Shown: positions 1 through 8,296 of the stretch, piece after piece | Layout of the letters: each line of letters opens with the position of its first letter | How positions within the stretch are numbered: the first letter of the stretch is position 1 | Source of the DNA: Jannaschia formosa | GTDB taxonomy: Bacteria > Pseudomonadota > Alphaproteobacteria > Rhodobacterales > Rhodobacteraceae | NCBI RefSeq assembly: GCF_003340555.1 | Contig: NZ_QPLJ01000003.1 | Location: 186,001 to 250,000 of the forward strand | Reading direction: 5' to 3' | DNA: 64,000 nucleotides | The notes under the pieces: generated by a model | The model's input: only the letters and a program-made list of their open reading frames with translations | Told to the model about the DNA's origin: nothing | Databases searched by the model: none | Position numbers and translations under genes: made by a program

Positions 1-485
1 TCGCCGGCGACGGTCAGGTCAGCGTCGGCCAGACCGTGATGAAGGGCACCGCGCGCAAGGTGCGGCGGCTCTCGCCCGGCGGGGCCGAGGTGGTCGCGGG
101 CTTCGCCGGCTCCACCGCCGACGCCTTCACCCTGCTGGAGCGGCTGGAGAAGAAGCTGGAGGCGACGCCCGGCCAGCTTGCCCGCGCGAGCGTCGAGCTG
201 GCGAAGGACTGGCGCACCGACAAATACCTCCAGAAGCTGGAGGCGATGCTGATCGTCACCGACGGCCGTGACCTCTTCGTCATCACCGGCGCGGGCGACG
301 TGCTGGAGCCGGAGCACGACGTGACCGCCATCGGCTCTGGCGGGAACTATGCGCTGGCCGCCGCGCGGGCGCTGATCGACAGCGACCTCGACGCCGAGGC
401 CATCGCCCGCAAGGCGATGGCGATCGCGGCCGACATCTGCGTCTACACCAACGGCAACCTGACGGTGGAGACGATCGGGGGCTAG
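1..485 (+). CDS. hslV: ATP-dependent protease peptidase subunit HslV (5' truncated by window edge)
   Basis: Proteolytic subunit of the HslVU (ClpYQ) protease, a cytoplasmic two-ring peptidase driven by HslU. The reading frame is open from base 3 and begins inside the conserved [13 protein letters not shown] segment, followed by KVRRL and a [11 protein letters not shown] helix. About 160 residues are visible of the roughly 175-185 usual for the family, so the N-terminal catalytic threonine lies just left of the window. It ends in ETIGG then TAG. That stop lies within a CTAG that also forms the stop of the gene on the other strand. HslU follows about 700 bases downstream on the same strand. Confidence 0.95.
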   Translation, partial: AGDGQVSVGQTVMKGTARKVRRLSPGGAEVVAGFAGSTADAFTLLERLEKKLEATPGQLARASVELAKDWRTDKYLQKLEAMLIVTDGRDLFVITGAGDVLEPEHDVTAIGSGGNYALAAARALIDSDLDAEAIARKAMAIAADICVYTNGNLTVETIGG

Positions 486-886
486 GTCAGCCCTTCGACC
501 GCCCGCACGAAGGTCGCATGCTGTGCCCGCAGCCAGCGGATCGCCTCGGGCCATTGGCGGCGCACGGTGACGCAGGCCTTGCGGTTGTCCTTGCGGAACC
601 ACCGCCCGAGGGCCGCCTCGCCGGTGGCCTCGCCGACGCTGGTGCGCAGACCGCGCGCGAGCTCGGGCAGGTTCCGCTGCACGAACTCCCGCGCCGGCTC
701 CGAGCGGGCGACGAGGTAGACCGAGGTCCTGTCCTGCGAGAGCGACATCTTGATCCGCAGCCGCCCGCCGCAGGCGATGCCGATCTCCCTCTCCTGGCCG
801 GTCCCGCCCTCTATGCCGAATTCCGGCGCGGCGGCGGCCAGTTCGGCCCAGAAAGCCGCCCGTTCCGCATCCATGATCCCCGTCAT
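482..886 (-). CDS. Hypothetical protein between hslV and hslU
   Basis: A 134-residue protein I do not recognise with certainty. It is acidic at the N terminus ([21 protein letters not shown]), has a mid-region with beta-strand character ([17 protein letters not shown]), and ends in a Trp-rich helix ([17 protein letters not shown]). The last part faintly resembles the C-terminal DUF4268 type found beside some nucleases; that is a guess. The start at 886 is supported by a G-rich ribosome-binding site (gggggac) about 5 bases upstream. It is antisense to and between hslV and hslU and shares the four bases of its stop with hslV, so it is a separate transcription unit splitting the usual hslVU pair. 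Confidence 0.6.
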   Translation of the reverse strand: MTGIMDAERAAFWAELAAAAPEFGIEGGTGQEREIGIACGGRLRIKMSLSQDRTSVYLVARSEPAREFVQRNLPELARGLRTSVGEATGEAALGRWFRKDNRKACVTVRRQWPEAIRWLRAQHATFVRAVEGLT

Positions 887-1181
887 CGCGTCCCCCCTTA
901 CGGCGGGATCAGAGGGTCAGGGGCAGGCGGGGTCAAGCCCGTCCATTCATCCGGATTGGCTTGAGGCGCAGCTCGAACGGCTCGCGCCCGGACGAGGCAC
1001 CGTCGTCCTGGCTGTCGCGGGTACCGGCGGCGACCGCGAAGTCCGGACCCCCTTCGTGGCAGCGGCGGATGCAGGCATCCGGGCGCGATGCGCGGACCGC
1101 CGCAGGACCGCGCCGCCGCCCTCATCGGCGGCGTTGCGTTTCCGGATGCGGCGCTTAGGTAGGCCCGACAAGGAGAGACCC

Positions 1182-2480
1182 ATGACCGACCTGACCCCGC
1201 GCGAGATCGTGTCCGAACTGGACCGCTTCATCATCGGCCAGAAGGACGCCAAGCGCGCGGTGGCCGTCGCGCTGCGCAACCGCTGGCGCCGCAAGCAGCT
1301 GGGCGACGACCTGCGCGAAGAGGTCTATCCGAAGAACATCCTGATGATCGGCCCGACCGGCGTCGGCAAGACCGAGATCAGCCGCCGGCTGGCCAAGCTG
1401 GCCCACGCGCCCTTCCTGAAGGTCGAGGCGACCAAGTTCACCGAGGTCGGCTATGTCGGCCGCGATGTCGAGCAGATCGTCCGAGACCTCGTCGACGGCG
1501 CCCAGCTGATGATCCGCGAGCGGATGCGCGAGGAGGTGAAGTCGAAGGCCCACCAGGCCGCCGAGGAGCGGGTGATCACAGCCCTGGCCGGCACCGATGC
1601 GCGCGAGGGCACGCGCGAGGCGTTCCGCAAGAAGCTGCGCGCCGGCGATCTCGACGACAAGGTGATCGAGCTGGAGGTGGCCGATACCTCCAACCCGATG
1701 GGGATGGCGATCCCGGGCCAGCCGGGCATGGACCAGATGGCGAACCTTGGCGAACTCTTCGGCAAGATGATGCAGCGCCGCGTCAAGAAGCGCTTGACCG
1801 TCGCCGCCTCCTACGACCTGCTGATCGACGAGGAGGCCGACAAGCTGCTCGACCCCGAGACGGTCACCCGCGAGGCCGTCCGCGCGGTGGAACAGAACGG
1901 CATCGTCTTCATCGACGAGATCGACAAGGTCGCCGCCCGGCAGGACATGCGCGGCGGCGACGTCTCCCGCGAGGGGGTGCAGCGCGACCTGCTGCCGCTG
2001 ATCGAGGGCACGACCGTCTCGACCAAGCACGGGCCGGTCAGGACCGACCACATCCTCTTCATCGCGAGCGGAGCCTTCCACATCGCCAAGCCCTCGGACC
2101 TGCTGCCCGAGTTGCAGGGCCGCCTGCCGATCCGGGTCGAACTGCGCGCCCTGACGGAGGCCGATTTCGTCCGCATCCTCACCGAGACCGACAACGCCCT
2201 GACCCGGCAATACACCGCCCTGATGGCGACCGAGCAGGTGACCGTCACCTTCACCGAGGAGGGCATTGCCGCGCTGGCGCGCATCGCCGCGCAGGTCAAC
2301 GAGAGCGTCGAGAATATCGGCGCCCGCCGTCTCTATACCGTGCTGGAGCGTGTCTTCGAGGAACTCAGCTTCGAGGCGCCCGACAAGGGCGGCTCGGAGG
2401 TGGTGATCGACGCCGATTTCGTCGAGGCGCAGCTCGGCGAGCTGTCCCGCTCCACCGACCTCAGTCGATACGTGCTGTGA
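1182..2480 (+). CDS. hslU: ATP-dependent protease ATPase subunit HslU
   Basis: AAA+ unfoldase that feeds substrates into HslV. The protein is 432 residues, normal for the family. It begins [16 protein letters not shown], carries the Walker A motif GPTGVGKT at residues 57-64 and the Walker B VFIDEIDK, and ends in the typical LSRYVL tail that docks into HslV. The ATG at 1182 is chosen because AAGGAGA sits 6 bases upstream at 1170-1176 and the protein starts there in all relatives I know; the open frame runs far upstream without support. The MFS gene begins within its stop codon (GTGA overlap). Confidence 0.97.
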   Translation: MTDLTPREIVSELDRFIIGQKDAKRAVAVALRNRWRRKQLGDDLREEVYPKNILMIGPTGVGKTEISRRLAKLAHAPFLKVEATKFTEVGYVGRDVEQIVRDLVDGAQLMIRERMREEVKSKAHQAAEERVITALAGTDAREGTREAFRKKLRAGDLDDKVIELEVADTSNPMGMAIPGQPGMDQMANLGELFGKMMQRRVKKRLTVAASYDLLIDEEADKLLDPETVTREAVRAVEQNGIVFIDEIDKVAARQDMRGGDVSREGVQRDLLPLIEGTTVSTKHGPVRTDHILFIASGAFHIAKPSDLLPELQGRLPIRVELRALTEADFVRILTETDNALTRQYTALMATEQVTVTFTEEGIAALARIAAQVNESVENIGARRLYTVLERVFEELSFEAPDKGGSEVVIDADFVEAQLGELSRSTDLSRYVL

Positions 2481-3721
2481 GCGACACCGCCCCCGCCGAG
2501 CGGGGCTCTACGCTCACCTTCCTGCGCGACAACGTCCCGTTCCTGAGCGCCGGCGTGACCCTCGCCTTCACGTCGAGCTACGGCCAGACCTTCTTCATCG
2601 CGCTCTTCGCGGCGCAGATCATGGCGGCCTTCTCGCTCAGCGACGGGCAGTGGGGGCTGCTCTACGCCGTCGCCACGACCGCCTCGGCGGCGCTGATGGT
2701 CTTCGTCGGGCCGGTCACGGACCGGCTGCGCATCCGGCACCTCGCGGCGCTGGCGGGGATGGCGCTGGCGGCGGCCTGCCTGCTGATGGCGGGGGCCTGG
2801 CACTGGGCGGTGCTGGGACTTGCGGTCTTCGCGCTGCGCTTCGCCGGGCAGGGCATGATGAGCCATCTCGCCGCGCTGGCCATGGCGCGCTGGTTCGTGG
2901 CGACGCGGGGCCGGGCGCTGTCGATCGCGGCGATGGGCTTCGCGCTGGGACAGGCGGTACTGCCGATCGTCTTCGTGGCCGGGATGACCGTGATCGACTG
3001 GCGCACGCTCTGGGTGATCTCGGCGTTGCTAGTGCTGGCGACGATGCCGGTGGTGACGCGGCTGCTGCGCGCCGAACGGACGCCGCAATCCCTCGCGCAG
3101 GAGACGGCGGTGGCCGGCATGCGCGGCCATCACTGGACCCGCGCCGACATGCTGCGCCATCCGCTGTTCTGGATGCTGGCCCCGCTGCTGCTGGGCCCGC
3201 CGATGTTCGGGACGGCGCTGTTCTTCCACCAGGTCCATCTCGTCGCCGAGAAGGGTTGGACGCTCGCCGGTTACGTCGCGCTGCTGCCCGCCTTCACGGC
3301 CGTGTCGGTGGCGACCACGCTGACCTCGGGCGCGGTGCTGGACCGGGTCGGGGCGGCGCGGATGATGCAGCTCTACATGCTTCCCTTCGCGGCGGGGTTC
3401 CTCCTGATGGGCGCGGCCGAGACGCTGGCGGCCGCGGGCGTCGCGCTGATGGTCTTCGGGCTGGGGACCGGGTTGCAGGCGACGGTGCCGACCGCCTTCT
3501 GGGCGGAGTTCTACGGCACGCGCCATCTGGGTGGGATCAAGGCGCTGGCCACGGCGATCATGGTGCTGGGTTCTGCACTCGGGCCGGGGCTGACCGGGGC
3601 GGCGATCGATCTCGGCATGCCCTTCCCGGAGCAGATGGTCTGGATCGCCGGCTATTTCGGGATCGCCTGCATCCTCGCGGCGATCGGGGTCGCCGGGGCG
3701 CGACGGGCGGCGCACGGGTAA
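2477..3721 (+). CDS. Major facilitator superfamily transporter
   Basis: A 414-residue polytopic inner-membrane protein with about twelve hydrophobic segments. The loop between segments 2 and 3 carries [12 protein letters not shown], a variant of the MFS motif A (GxxxDRxGRR). A second half begins near residue 215 after a basic central loop ([11 protein letters not shown]). It starts with GTG inside the hslU stop codon (overlap GTGA), so it is probably translationally coupled to hslU. The substrate cannot be told from sequence; drug, sugar-acid and carboxylate carriers all share this layout. Confidence 0.85.
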   Translation: MSDTAPAERGSTLTFLRDNVPFLSAGVTLAFTSSYGQTFFIALFAAQIMAAFSLSDGQWGLLYAVATTASAALMVFVGPVTDRLRIRHLAALAGMALAAACLLMAGAWHWAVLGLAVFALRFAGQGMMSHLAALAMARWFVATRGRALSIAAMGFALGQAVLPIVFVAGMTVIDWRTLWVISALLVLATMPVVTRLLRAERTPQSLAQETAVAGMRGHHWTRADMLRHPLFWMLAPLLLGPPMFGTALFFHQVHLVAEKGWTLAGYVALLPAFTAVSVATTLTSGAVLDRVGAARMMQLYMLPFAAGFLLMGAAETLAAAGVALMVFGLGTGLQATVPTAFWAEFYGTRHLGGIKALATAIMVLGSALGPGLTGAAIDLGMPFPEQMVWIAGYFGIACILAAIGVAGARRAAHG

Positions 3722-3727
3722 GGATGG

Positions 3728-3761
3728 CTGGCCGCGGCGGGGGAGAGGTCGCCGCGGCCAG
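3728..3761. terminator. Hairpin between convergent genes
   Basis: A perfect 12-base inverted repeat, CTGGCCGCGGCG at 3728-3739 and its complement at 3750-3761, with a 10-base loop. It lies between the convergent stops of the MFS gene (3721) and the haloperoxidase-like gene (3765). No clear T-run follows on either strand, so a bidirectional terminator is inferred from position and stem strength. Confidence 0.5.
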
Positions 3762-3764
3762 GCT

Positions 3765-5363
3765 TCAGTCCTGGCGCGTCCACCAGGCCTGAAGTGTCTC
3801 GGCAGAGCCACCGTGCCCCGCCGCATCCCGCACGAGGACGCGCGCGCCCTCGGTGCCGGGGGTCGCGGCGATGGTGAGGTGGTCGCCGTCGAAGGAGGTG
3901 AAGCGCATCGCCGCGGGCGCTCCGCCCAACCGGTCGCGCAGCATCGCGACCGCCAGCCGCTCGCCCAGTCGCAGCGCGGCGCGCGTCTCGGACGGCGCGG
4001 CCTGCCCGGCGAAGCAGCGCGCGGCAGCAAGGTTGGCGGCGAGCTTGTCGATCTCGCCCTGCAGGCTCAGCGCGGCCCCCGCCACGGGGCGCAGATGCGT
4101 GGGATCGTCCGGATCGGCCTCATAGGCGCAGGGCAGCATCGCCCCCGCCCCGGTCAGCGGGCGGGCACGGGGGCGGCCCGTCACCGGATCCGGCTCGAAC
4201 ATCTCGAAACAGGCCTTGAGCACCGTCGCGCAGGCCCCGGCGGCGGCGGCATGGGCGAGGCGCGTGCCGCGATCGGGCGCGTCCCGGGTCGTGGCGAGCG
4301 GCAGCAGGACGTTGTCCTCGGGCGCGAGCGGGCCGAGGTCGCCGCGCCCGTCGCGGGGCGACCAGAGCCTGTTCTGATAGGCGTTGTGGGCAGCGATCCG
4401 CTCCGGCAGGCCGCTCGGCTCCAGCGCGGCGGCCATCGCGGCGAAAGCCTCCCGCCGCTCGCCAAGCCGCCGGCCCTGGTCTCCGGCGCGGGCCAAGGCG
4501 AGACCTGCGGCAAGCTCGGAGGGCGTCGCGCGGCCGTCGTCGGGCAGGCGTGGCAGCACGTCCACCGCCCGCGCCGCGGCGCCCAGGACGAGCGCCTCGA
4601 TATCCGCCGGCCCGACCGCATCCCCGGCCAGCGACAGCCCCCCGTCGAGCGGCGTCCCCGCGTCCAGGATCAGATGCAGCGCCGTCAGGAACGCCTGATG
4701 GGGCGCGCCCAGATCGACGAAGCTGGCGAGGTCTCGCGGCGTCGCGACGAAACGCGGATGGCACTCGAACGCCGCCGGTCCCAGTATCGCCCCCGCCGCC
4801 GCCCGCCGCCCGGTCCAGTCCGTCCCGTGGTCGAGCCGCGCGAGATATCCGGTGATCCGCTGGTGCAGGCACTGCGCGCCGTAGCGGACGATCCCGGCCC
4901 CGGGGCCGTCGTCTTGGGCACCGCCCGTCCCGACCGAACCGCCATCGGCCCACCCCCGCGCGGCGGGCCGCGCGCCCGTTCCGACAAGCAGGAATTGCGA
5001 CACGTAGGGCCCCTGCCCCGCGCCGAGAGTGGCGTCCGCGAAAGGGATCTCGCCCCGGTCCGGTATCGCCCTGGGTCCGGGCCGGGACGGCAGCGACGCC
5101 ACGGCCTGCGACACGGCCACTGCCGCCGGGTGCCCCGCCCAGTCGGCGAAGTGGACATCGCGCAGCAGGGCCGCTCCCCAGAGCGTCCCGATCTCGGTGG
5201 TCATCGCCTTGGAGCCCAACGCCGGTCCGGGCGGCAGCCCTACCGCGCCGCCATGCCCGCCGGACGGCGCCTGACCCAGCGTCTTGAGCCGGGCGACCAA
5301 GGCTTCGGCCCGGTCCTGCTCCGCCTCTCCTGCATCGCCGCCGGTCACCAGTCGCAAAACCAT
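3765..5363 (-). CDS. Vanadium-haloperoxidase homologue with degenerate active site
   Basis: A 532-residue cytoplasmic-looking protein (no signal peptide). The family scaffold of bromoperoxidase-type vanadium haloperoxidases is readable in order: GTLWGAALLRDVHFADW near residue 60, GPYVSQFLLVG near 117, NVLLPLA, AGACATVLKACFEMF near 375, and LRLGERLAVAMLRD near 460. The metal site is not. Where the family has PSYPxGHA, this protein reads DRGTRLAHA (only His371 kept). The segment that should hold the Lys and first Arg has no Lys. After Arg449, the vanadate-ligating His of AGVHYxxD is replaced (AGQAAPSE, Ala455). The frame is open throughout with conserved blocks on both sides, so this is not a simple frameshift. 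I infer a pseudoenzyme, perhaps a partner or regulator of the intact divergent homologue at 5519. Confidence 0.75.
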   Translation of the reverse strand: MVLRLVTGGDAGEAEQDRAEALVARLKTLGQAPSGGHGGAVGLPPGPALGSKAMTTEIGTLWGAALLRDVHFADWAGHPAAVAVSQAVASLPSRPGPRAIPDRGEIPFADATLGAGQGPYVSQFLLVGTGARPAARGWADGGSVGTGGAQDDGPGAGIVRYGAQCLHQRITGYLARLDHGTDWTGRRAAAGAILGPAAFECHPRFVATPRDLASFVDLGAPHQAFLTALHLILDAGTPLDGGLSLAGDAVGPADIEALVLGAAARAVDVLPRLPDDGRATPSELAAGLALARAGDQGRRLGERREAFAAMAAALEPSGLPERIAAHNAYQNRLWSPRDGRGDLGPLAPEDNVLLPLATTRDAPDRGTRLAHAAAAGACATVLKACFEMFEPDPVTGRPRARPLTGAGAMLPCAYEADPDDPTHLRPVAGAALSLQGEIDKLAANLAAARCFAGQAAPSETRAALRLGERLAVAMLRDRLGGAPAAMRFTSFDGDHLTIAATPGTEGARVLVRDAAGHGGSAETLQAWWTRQD

Positions 5364-5454
5364 GGCTCGATCTCCTGTCCGTCGTGTGATTCGAACGTCC
5401 TGGCCTCAGGGAACAGCATCGCCGTGATTTCTGCGTGACCTCGCGCCGGAACCG

Positions 5455-5469
5455 CTGACGCAGCGTCAG
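5455..5469. promoter_or_regulatory. Palindrome in divergent intergenic region, possible operator
   Basis: CTGACGC, one central A, then GCGTCAG: a perfect 7+7 inverted repeat in the 155-base gap between the divergent haloperoxidase-like genes. Its position between two promoters suggests an operator. No regulator is assigned. Confidence 0.4.
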
Positions 5470-5495
5470 GATCGGCTAGGCTGCGGGTCTAGGAT

Positions 5496-5517
5496 CGGGG
5501 ACAGGTCGGGGACACGT
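5496..5517 (+). promoter_or_regulatory. Tandem 11-base direct repeats upstream of the PAP2/haloperoxidase gene
   Basis: CGGGGACAGGT and CGGGGACACGT lie head to tail (10 of 11 bases identical) and end one base before the ATG at 5519. A longer-range pair, AGGATCGG at 5468 and 5491, lies just upstream. SARP-family regulators are known to bind direct repeats on an 11-base period, and a SARP-type gene is in this locus. However, the second copy also serves as the ribosome-binding site (GGGGA), so the repeat could be incidental. Confidence 0.35.
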
Positions 5518-5518
5518 C

Positions 5519-6571
5519 ATGCCATTCGCCAACGCTCAGAACGCGCAAAATGCTCAAAACGCCCAGAATGCGCAGAACGCCCAGAACGCGCAGGCGGAGC
5601 TTGTCCATGCCGGGCAGGGCAGCTCCTCCCGGCTCAGCGCGGCGCTCGACGCGGTCGGGATCGCGCTGCCGGGACAGGTACCCGCGACGGCCATCGCCCA
5701 GGGCATCCCCTCCCCCGACCCGGCGGCGGCGCTGCGTCGGCTGAACGCGCGCCACCGGCAGACGCTTCTGGTGGAGGAGCTGGTCGCCGGAATCGTGGTC
5801 GCCGAGGCCGAGGGGACGGCCCGGGTGACGACCGCGACCCCCGCCGGAGAGGTGTCGCTGACCTCGCCCTTCCACGGGCTCGAAGGCGACGACCTCGAAG
5901 GCGCCGCGCAGCAGGCACTTGCCGGCGTGATGGCACGGCGCTGGCTGCGGGCCGAGCGGATGAACGAGATCCTGGAGCAGCAGAGCGACCTGATGAGCTT
6001 CCTTGCGCTCGCCCACCCGATCTCGGCGGCGACCCATCCGATGACGATGGCGCTGCTCTCGGCGATCCATGGCGCGGCCGAGCGCATCGCGGTGCAGGCC
6101 AAGGCCGTCCTGTCGGTGCCGCGTCCGGCCGACCTGAGTTCGGCGGTGGCGCCGGTGATCCACACGCCCTCGCACAGCGCCGCGCCCAGCGGCCACGCGA
6201 GCGAGGCCTTCACCCTGGCCTTCGCGATGGAGGCGCTGATCTTCGGCGGCGCCAGCCGCGAGCTGCGCCTGATCGCCGCCCGCATCGAGGAGAACCGGGT
6301 CGTCGCCGGCGTCCATTACGAGCATGACGGCTTCATGGGCCGCAAGTTGGCCGCGCTGCTAGCGCCGGTCTTCGCCGTGCGGATGGGGCTGGAACCCACG
6401 GCGCCGGAGCCGGACCGGATCTGGCACCGCTCGGGCGAGGACGGCGTGCTGACCTCGGGCCAGAGCGGCCAGCCTGGCCGCCCCGCCCGCGTGCAGACCC
6501 AGGCCCCGGACGCGGGCGACGGCCGCGTCGCCCTGCTGACACGGATGGCGCTGGCCGAGATCGGGGGTTGA
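5519..6571 (+). CDS. PAP2 / vanadium-haloperoxidase-family protein with (NAQ)7 N terminus
   Basis: A 350-residue soluble protein of the PAP2 phosphatase / vanadium haloperoxidase superfamily with a complete active-site set: Lys195 and Arg202-Pro203 (KAVLSVPRP), Ser224-Gly225-His226 (PSGHA), Arg260 and His266 (RVVAGVHYEHD). The last block is closer to haloperoxidases than to membrane lipid phosphatases, and there are no obvious transmembrane segments. Residues 5-25 are seven Asn-Ala-Gln repeats; there is no signal peptide. The C terminus (about residues 300-350) is low complexity. It is divergent from the degenerate homologue and lies 3 bases upstream of the S8 peptidase gene, so those two are probably co-transcribed. 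Whether it is a phosphatase or haloperoxidase cannot be decided from sequence. Confidence 0.8.
   Translation: MPFANAQNAQNAQNAQNAQNAQNAQAELVHAGQGSSSRLSAALDAVGIALPGQVPATAIAQGIPSPDPAAALRRLNARHRQTLLVEELVAGIVVAEAEGTARVTTATPAGEVSLTSPFHGLEGDDLEGAAQQALAGVMARRWLRAERMNEILEQQSDLMSFLALAHPISAATHPMTMALLSAIHGAAERIAVQAKAVLSVPRPADLSSAVAPVIHTPSHSAAPSGHASEAFTLAFAMEALIFGGASRELRLIAARIEENRVVAGVHYEHDGFMGRKLAALLAPVFAVRMGLEPTAPEPDRIWHRSGEDGVLTSGQSGQPGRPARVQTQAPDAGDGRVALLTRMALAEIGG
5531..5593 (+). repeat. Seven 9-base units encoding Asn-Ala-Gln
   Basis: Seven tandem units of the form AAYGCNCAR encode NAQ. Third codon positions vary between units (AACGCT, AACGCG, AATGCT, AACGCC, AATGCG) while the peptide is invariant, which argues for selection on the peptide rather than recent slippage. 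Confidence 0.9.
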
Positions 6572-6574
6572 GCG

Positions 6575-8296
6575 ATGCTGTCCCTGACCGACCGCGCGAC
6601 CGCCGCGCTGACCGGCCTGCCCGAGGAGGCCCTCGCCGCCTATCTCGAGGCCCGGATGGAGCGTGAGGCTGACCCGCCCTTCTGTCGCCTGGTCCGGGGT
6701 GAGGACGCGCTGACGCTCGACGCGCTCGACGGGACCGCGCTGCGCGCGATGGTCGAGGCGCGGCTGACCGGCGCCGAAGGGGCCGCGACCGACACGGTGG
6801 CCGTCGCCCCGGCGCTGCTGCGCGACGGCGATCCGCTTTCCGTGGCGCTGCCGAAGACGCGGCCGACGGCGCCGGCGCCGGACGCCCCCGCGGAGATCGC
6901 CCTGATCGACGCCGGGATCGCCTTCTGGAACCCCGGCTTTCTGGAGCTGGAGATCTGCTCCGTCGGCCATCTCGCCCCCTCCGGCTTCGGCGGAATCCAG
7001 CAGCTCACGCGCGCGGAGATCGACACGGCCGTCGCGCGCGGAGGCACGCAGGAAGGCGACCGGACCAACCGCCTGATGCTGGCCGCCGCCTTCCCCGGCT
7101 CGGTCCATTCGAACCCGCCGGGGCGCGCGCCGCTCGTCCGCCCGGGTCGCCCCGCTCACGGGACGGCGATGCTCGACGCGATCGGGCGCAAGGCGCCGCA
7201 GGGCGCGCGGGTCCACGCGCTGGAGCTCCCGCGCGCGGTGCTCCGCGATTCGACGGGTATCCGGATGCGCACGGTGCTACCGCTGGCGCTGGCGGCGGTG
7301 GCCGGAATGGCAGCCAGGGCGGCGGGGCCGACGGCGCCGCTCAGGCTCGTGGTGCTGCTGGCCTACGGCTTTCCCGGCGGCCCGCAGCGGGGCGCGGACC
7401 CGGGTTTCCTGCGCGCGGTCTCGGAGGTGATCGAGGCGCTGGCCGCGCGCAACATCGCGCTGGAGCTGGTGTTGCCGACCGGCAACCACCTGCAGGGCCG
7501 GGGCGTCGCGCATCTGCCCGCGCCCGCGCCCGGCGCGGCGCGCCCGCCGCTGACATGGCGCACCCTGCCCGGCGATCACTCCAACAACCGGCTGGAGCTG
7601 TTCCACGACCCCGGCGCGCCCGAACTGACGCTGACGGCCCCCGACGGCGCGCGGTTGACGCGGGGCGAGGGGGAGACCTTCGCGCTGATCCGCAGCGACG
7701 ACCATGTCGTCGGACTGGTCTATACCCAGCCCGCCTCGGACACGATCTGGCGGACCGAGGTGATCCTGTCGGGCAGCGCCGCGCGGCGGGACCGGCCCGG
7801 CGCGCCCTTCGGCGCCTGGACCCTTGGCCTCGGCGGCGAGGGAGAGGCGCGCGCCTATGTCCGGCGCGACGATTCCGGCTATATGGACGACCGCGCCGCG
7901 CCCTTCCGTCCCTCGTGGCTGGAGGATCCGGCCTACAGGGCGCGCGACGCCAGGGGCCTGCCCGGAGCGGACGACGCCGACCACCCGGACAGCCTCGTGC
8001 GGCGAGCGGGCACGGTCTCGGTTCTCTGCACCGGCGAGGACGCGCGCCTGCATCCCGTCGGCGCGCGCTGGGAAGGGGGCGGCGAGTCCGGTCCCTCGAT
8101 CTATGCCGGACTTGCCGCCAGTCCCGGCACGACGCCCGAGACGGAAGCCGTCGACGGCCCGGGTCCCTTCATCGGCATGCCGCTCCGGGGCGACGGCAGC
8201 ACGCGCCTGTTCCGGCTGTCGGGCACCTCCGTCGCCGCCGCGCTTCGCACGGGCGCGAAGGCCGCGGGTCAGATCCCGACCAGCGCCTCTCCGTAG
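6575..8296 (+). CDS. S8 (subtilisin-like) serine peptidase, intracellular type
   Basis: A 573-residue protein with the S8 catalytic set in the right order: Asp112 in IALIDAGIAFWNP, His195 in GRPAHGTAMLDAIG, the oxyanion Asn304 in LPTGNH, and Ser552 in LSGTSVAAAL. There is no signal peptide or export motif, and the first 100 residues are an acidic helical prodomain-like region. The Asn-to-Ser distance is about 250 residues against about 65 in subtilisin, so a large extra domain (roughly residues 330-540) is inserted in the catalytic domain. It starts 3 bases after the PAP2/haloperoxidase gene and its stop overlaps by 28 bases the stop of the convergent SARP-type regulator. Role inferred: processing or degradation of a partner in this locus. 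Confidence 0.85.
   Translation: MLSLTDRATAALTGLPEEALAAYLEARMEREADPPFCRLVRGEDALTLDALDGTALRAMVEARLTGAEGAATDTVAVAPALLRDGDPLSVALPKTRPTAPAPDAPAEIALIDAGIAFWNPGFLELEICSVGHLAPSGFGGIQQLTRAEIDTAVARGGTQEGDRTNRLMLAAAFPGSVHSNPPGRAPLVRPGRPAHGTAMLDAIGRKAPQGARVHALELPRAVLRDSTGIRMRTVLPLALAAVAGMAARAAGPTAPLRLVVLLAYGFPGGPQRGADPGFLRAVSEVIEALAARNIALELVLPTGNHLQGRGVAHLPAPAPGAARPPLTWRTLPGDHSNNRLELFHDPGAPELTLTAPDGARLTRGEGETFALIRSDDHVVGLVYTQPASDTIWRTEVILSGSAARRDRPGAPFGAWTLGLGGEGEARAYVRRDDSGYMDDRAAPFRPSWLEDPAYRARDARGLPGADDADHPDSLVRRAGTVSVLCTGEDARLHPVGARWEGGGESGPSIYAGLAASPGTTPETEAVDGPGPFIGMPLRGDGSTRLFRLSGTSVAAALRTGAKAAGQIPTSASP

Noticed and set aside
3765-5363. Loss of haloperoxidase motifs through a sequencing frameshift
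   Set aside because: Recognisable family blocks lie on both sides of each lost motif in the same frame, so no frameshift can restore the ligands.
5531-5593. Possible slippage artefact or assembly error in the NAQ tract
   Set aside because: Units differ at synonymous sites, so they are not identical copies produced by recent slippage or misassembly.
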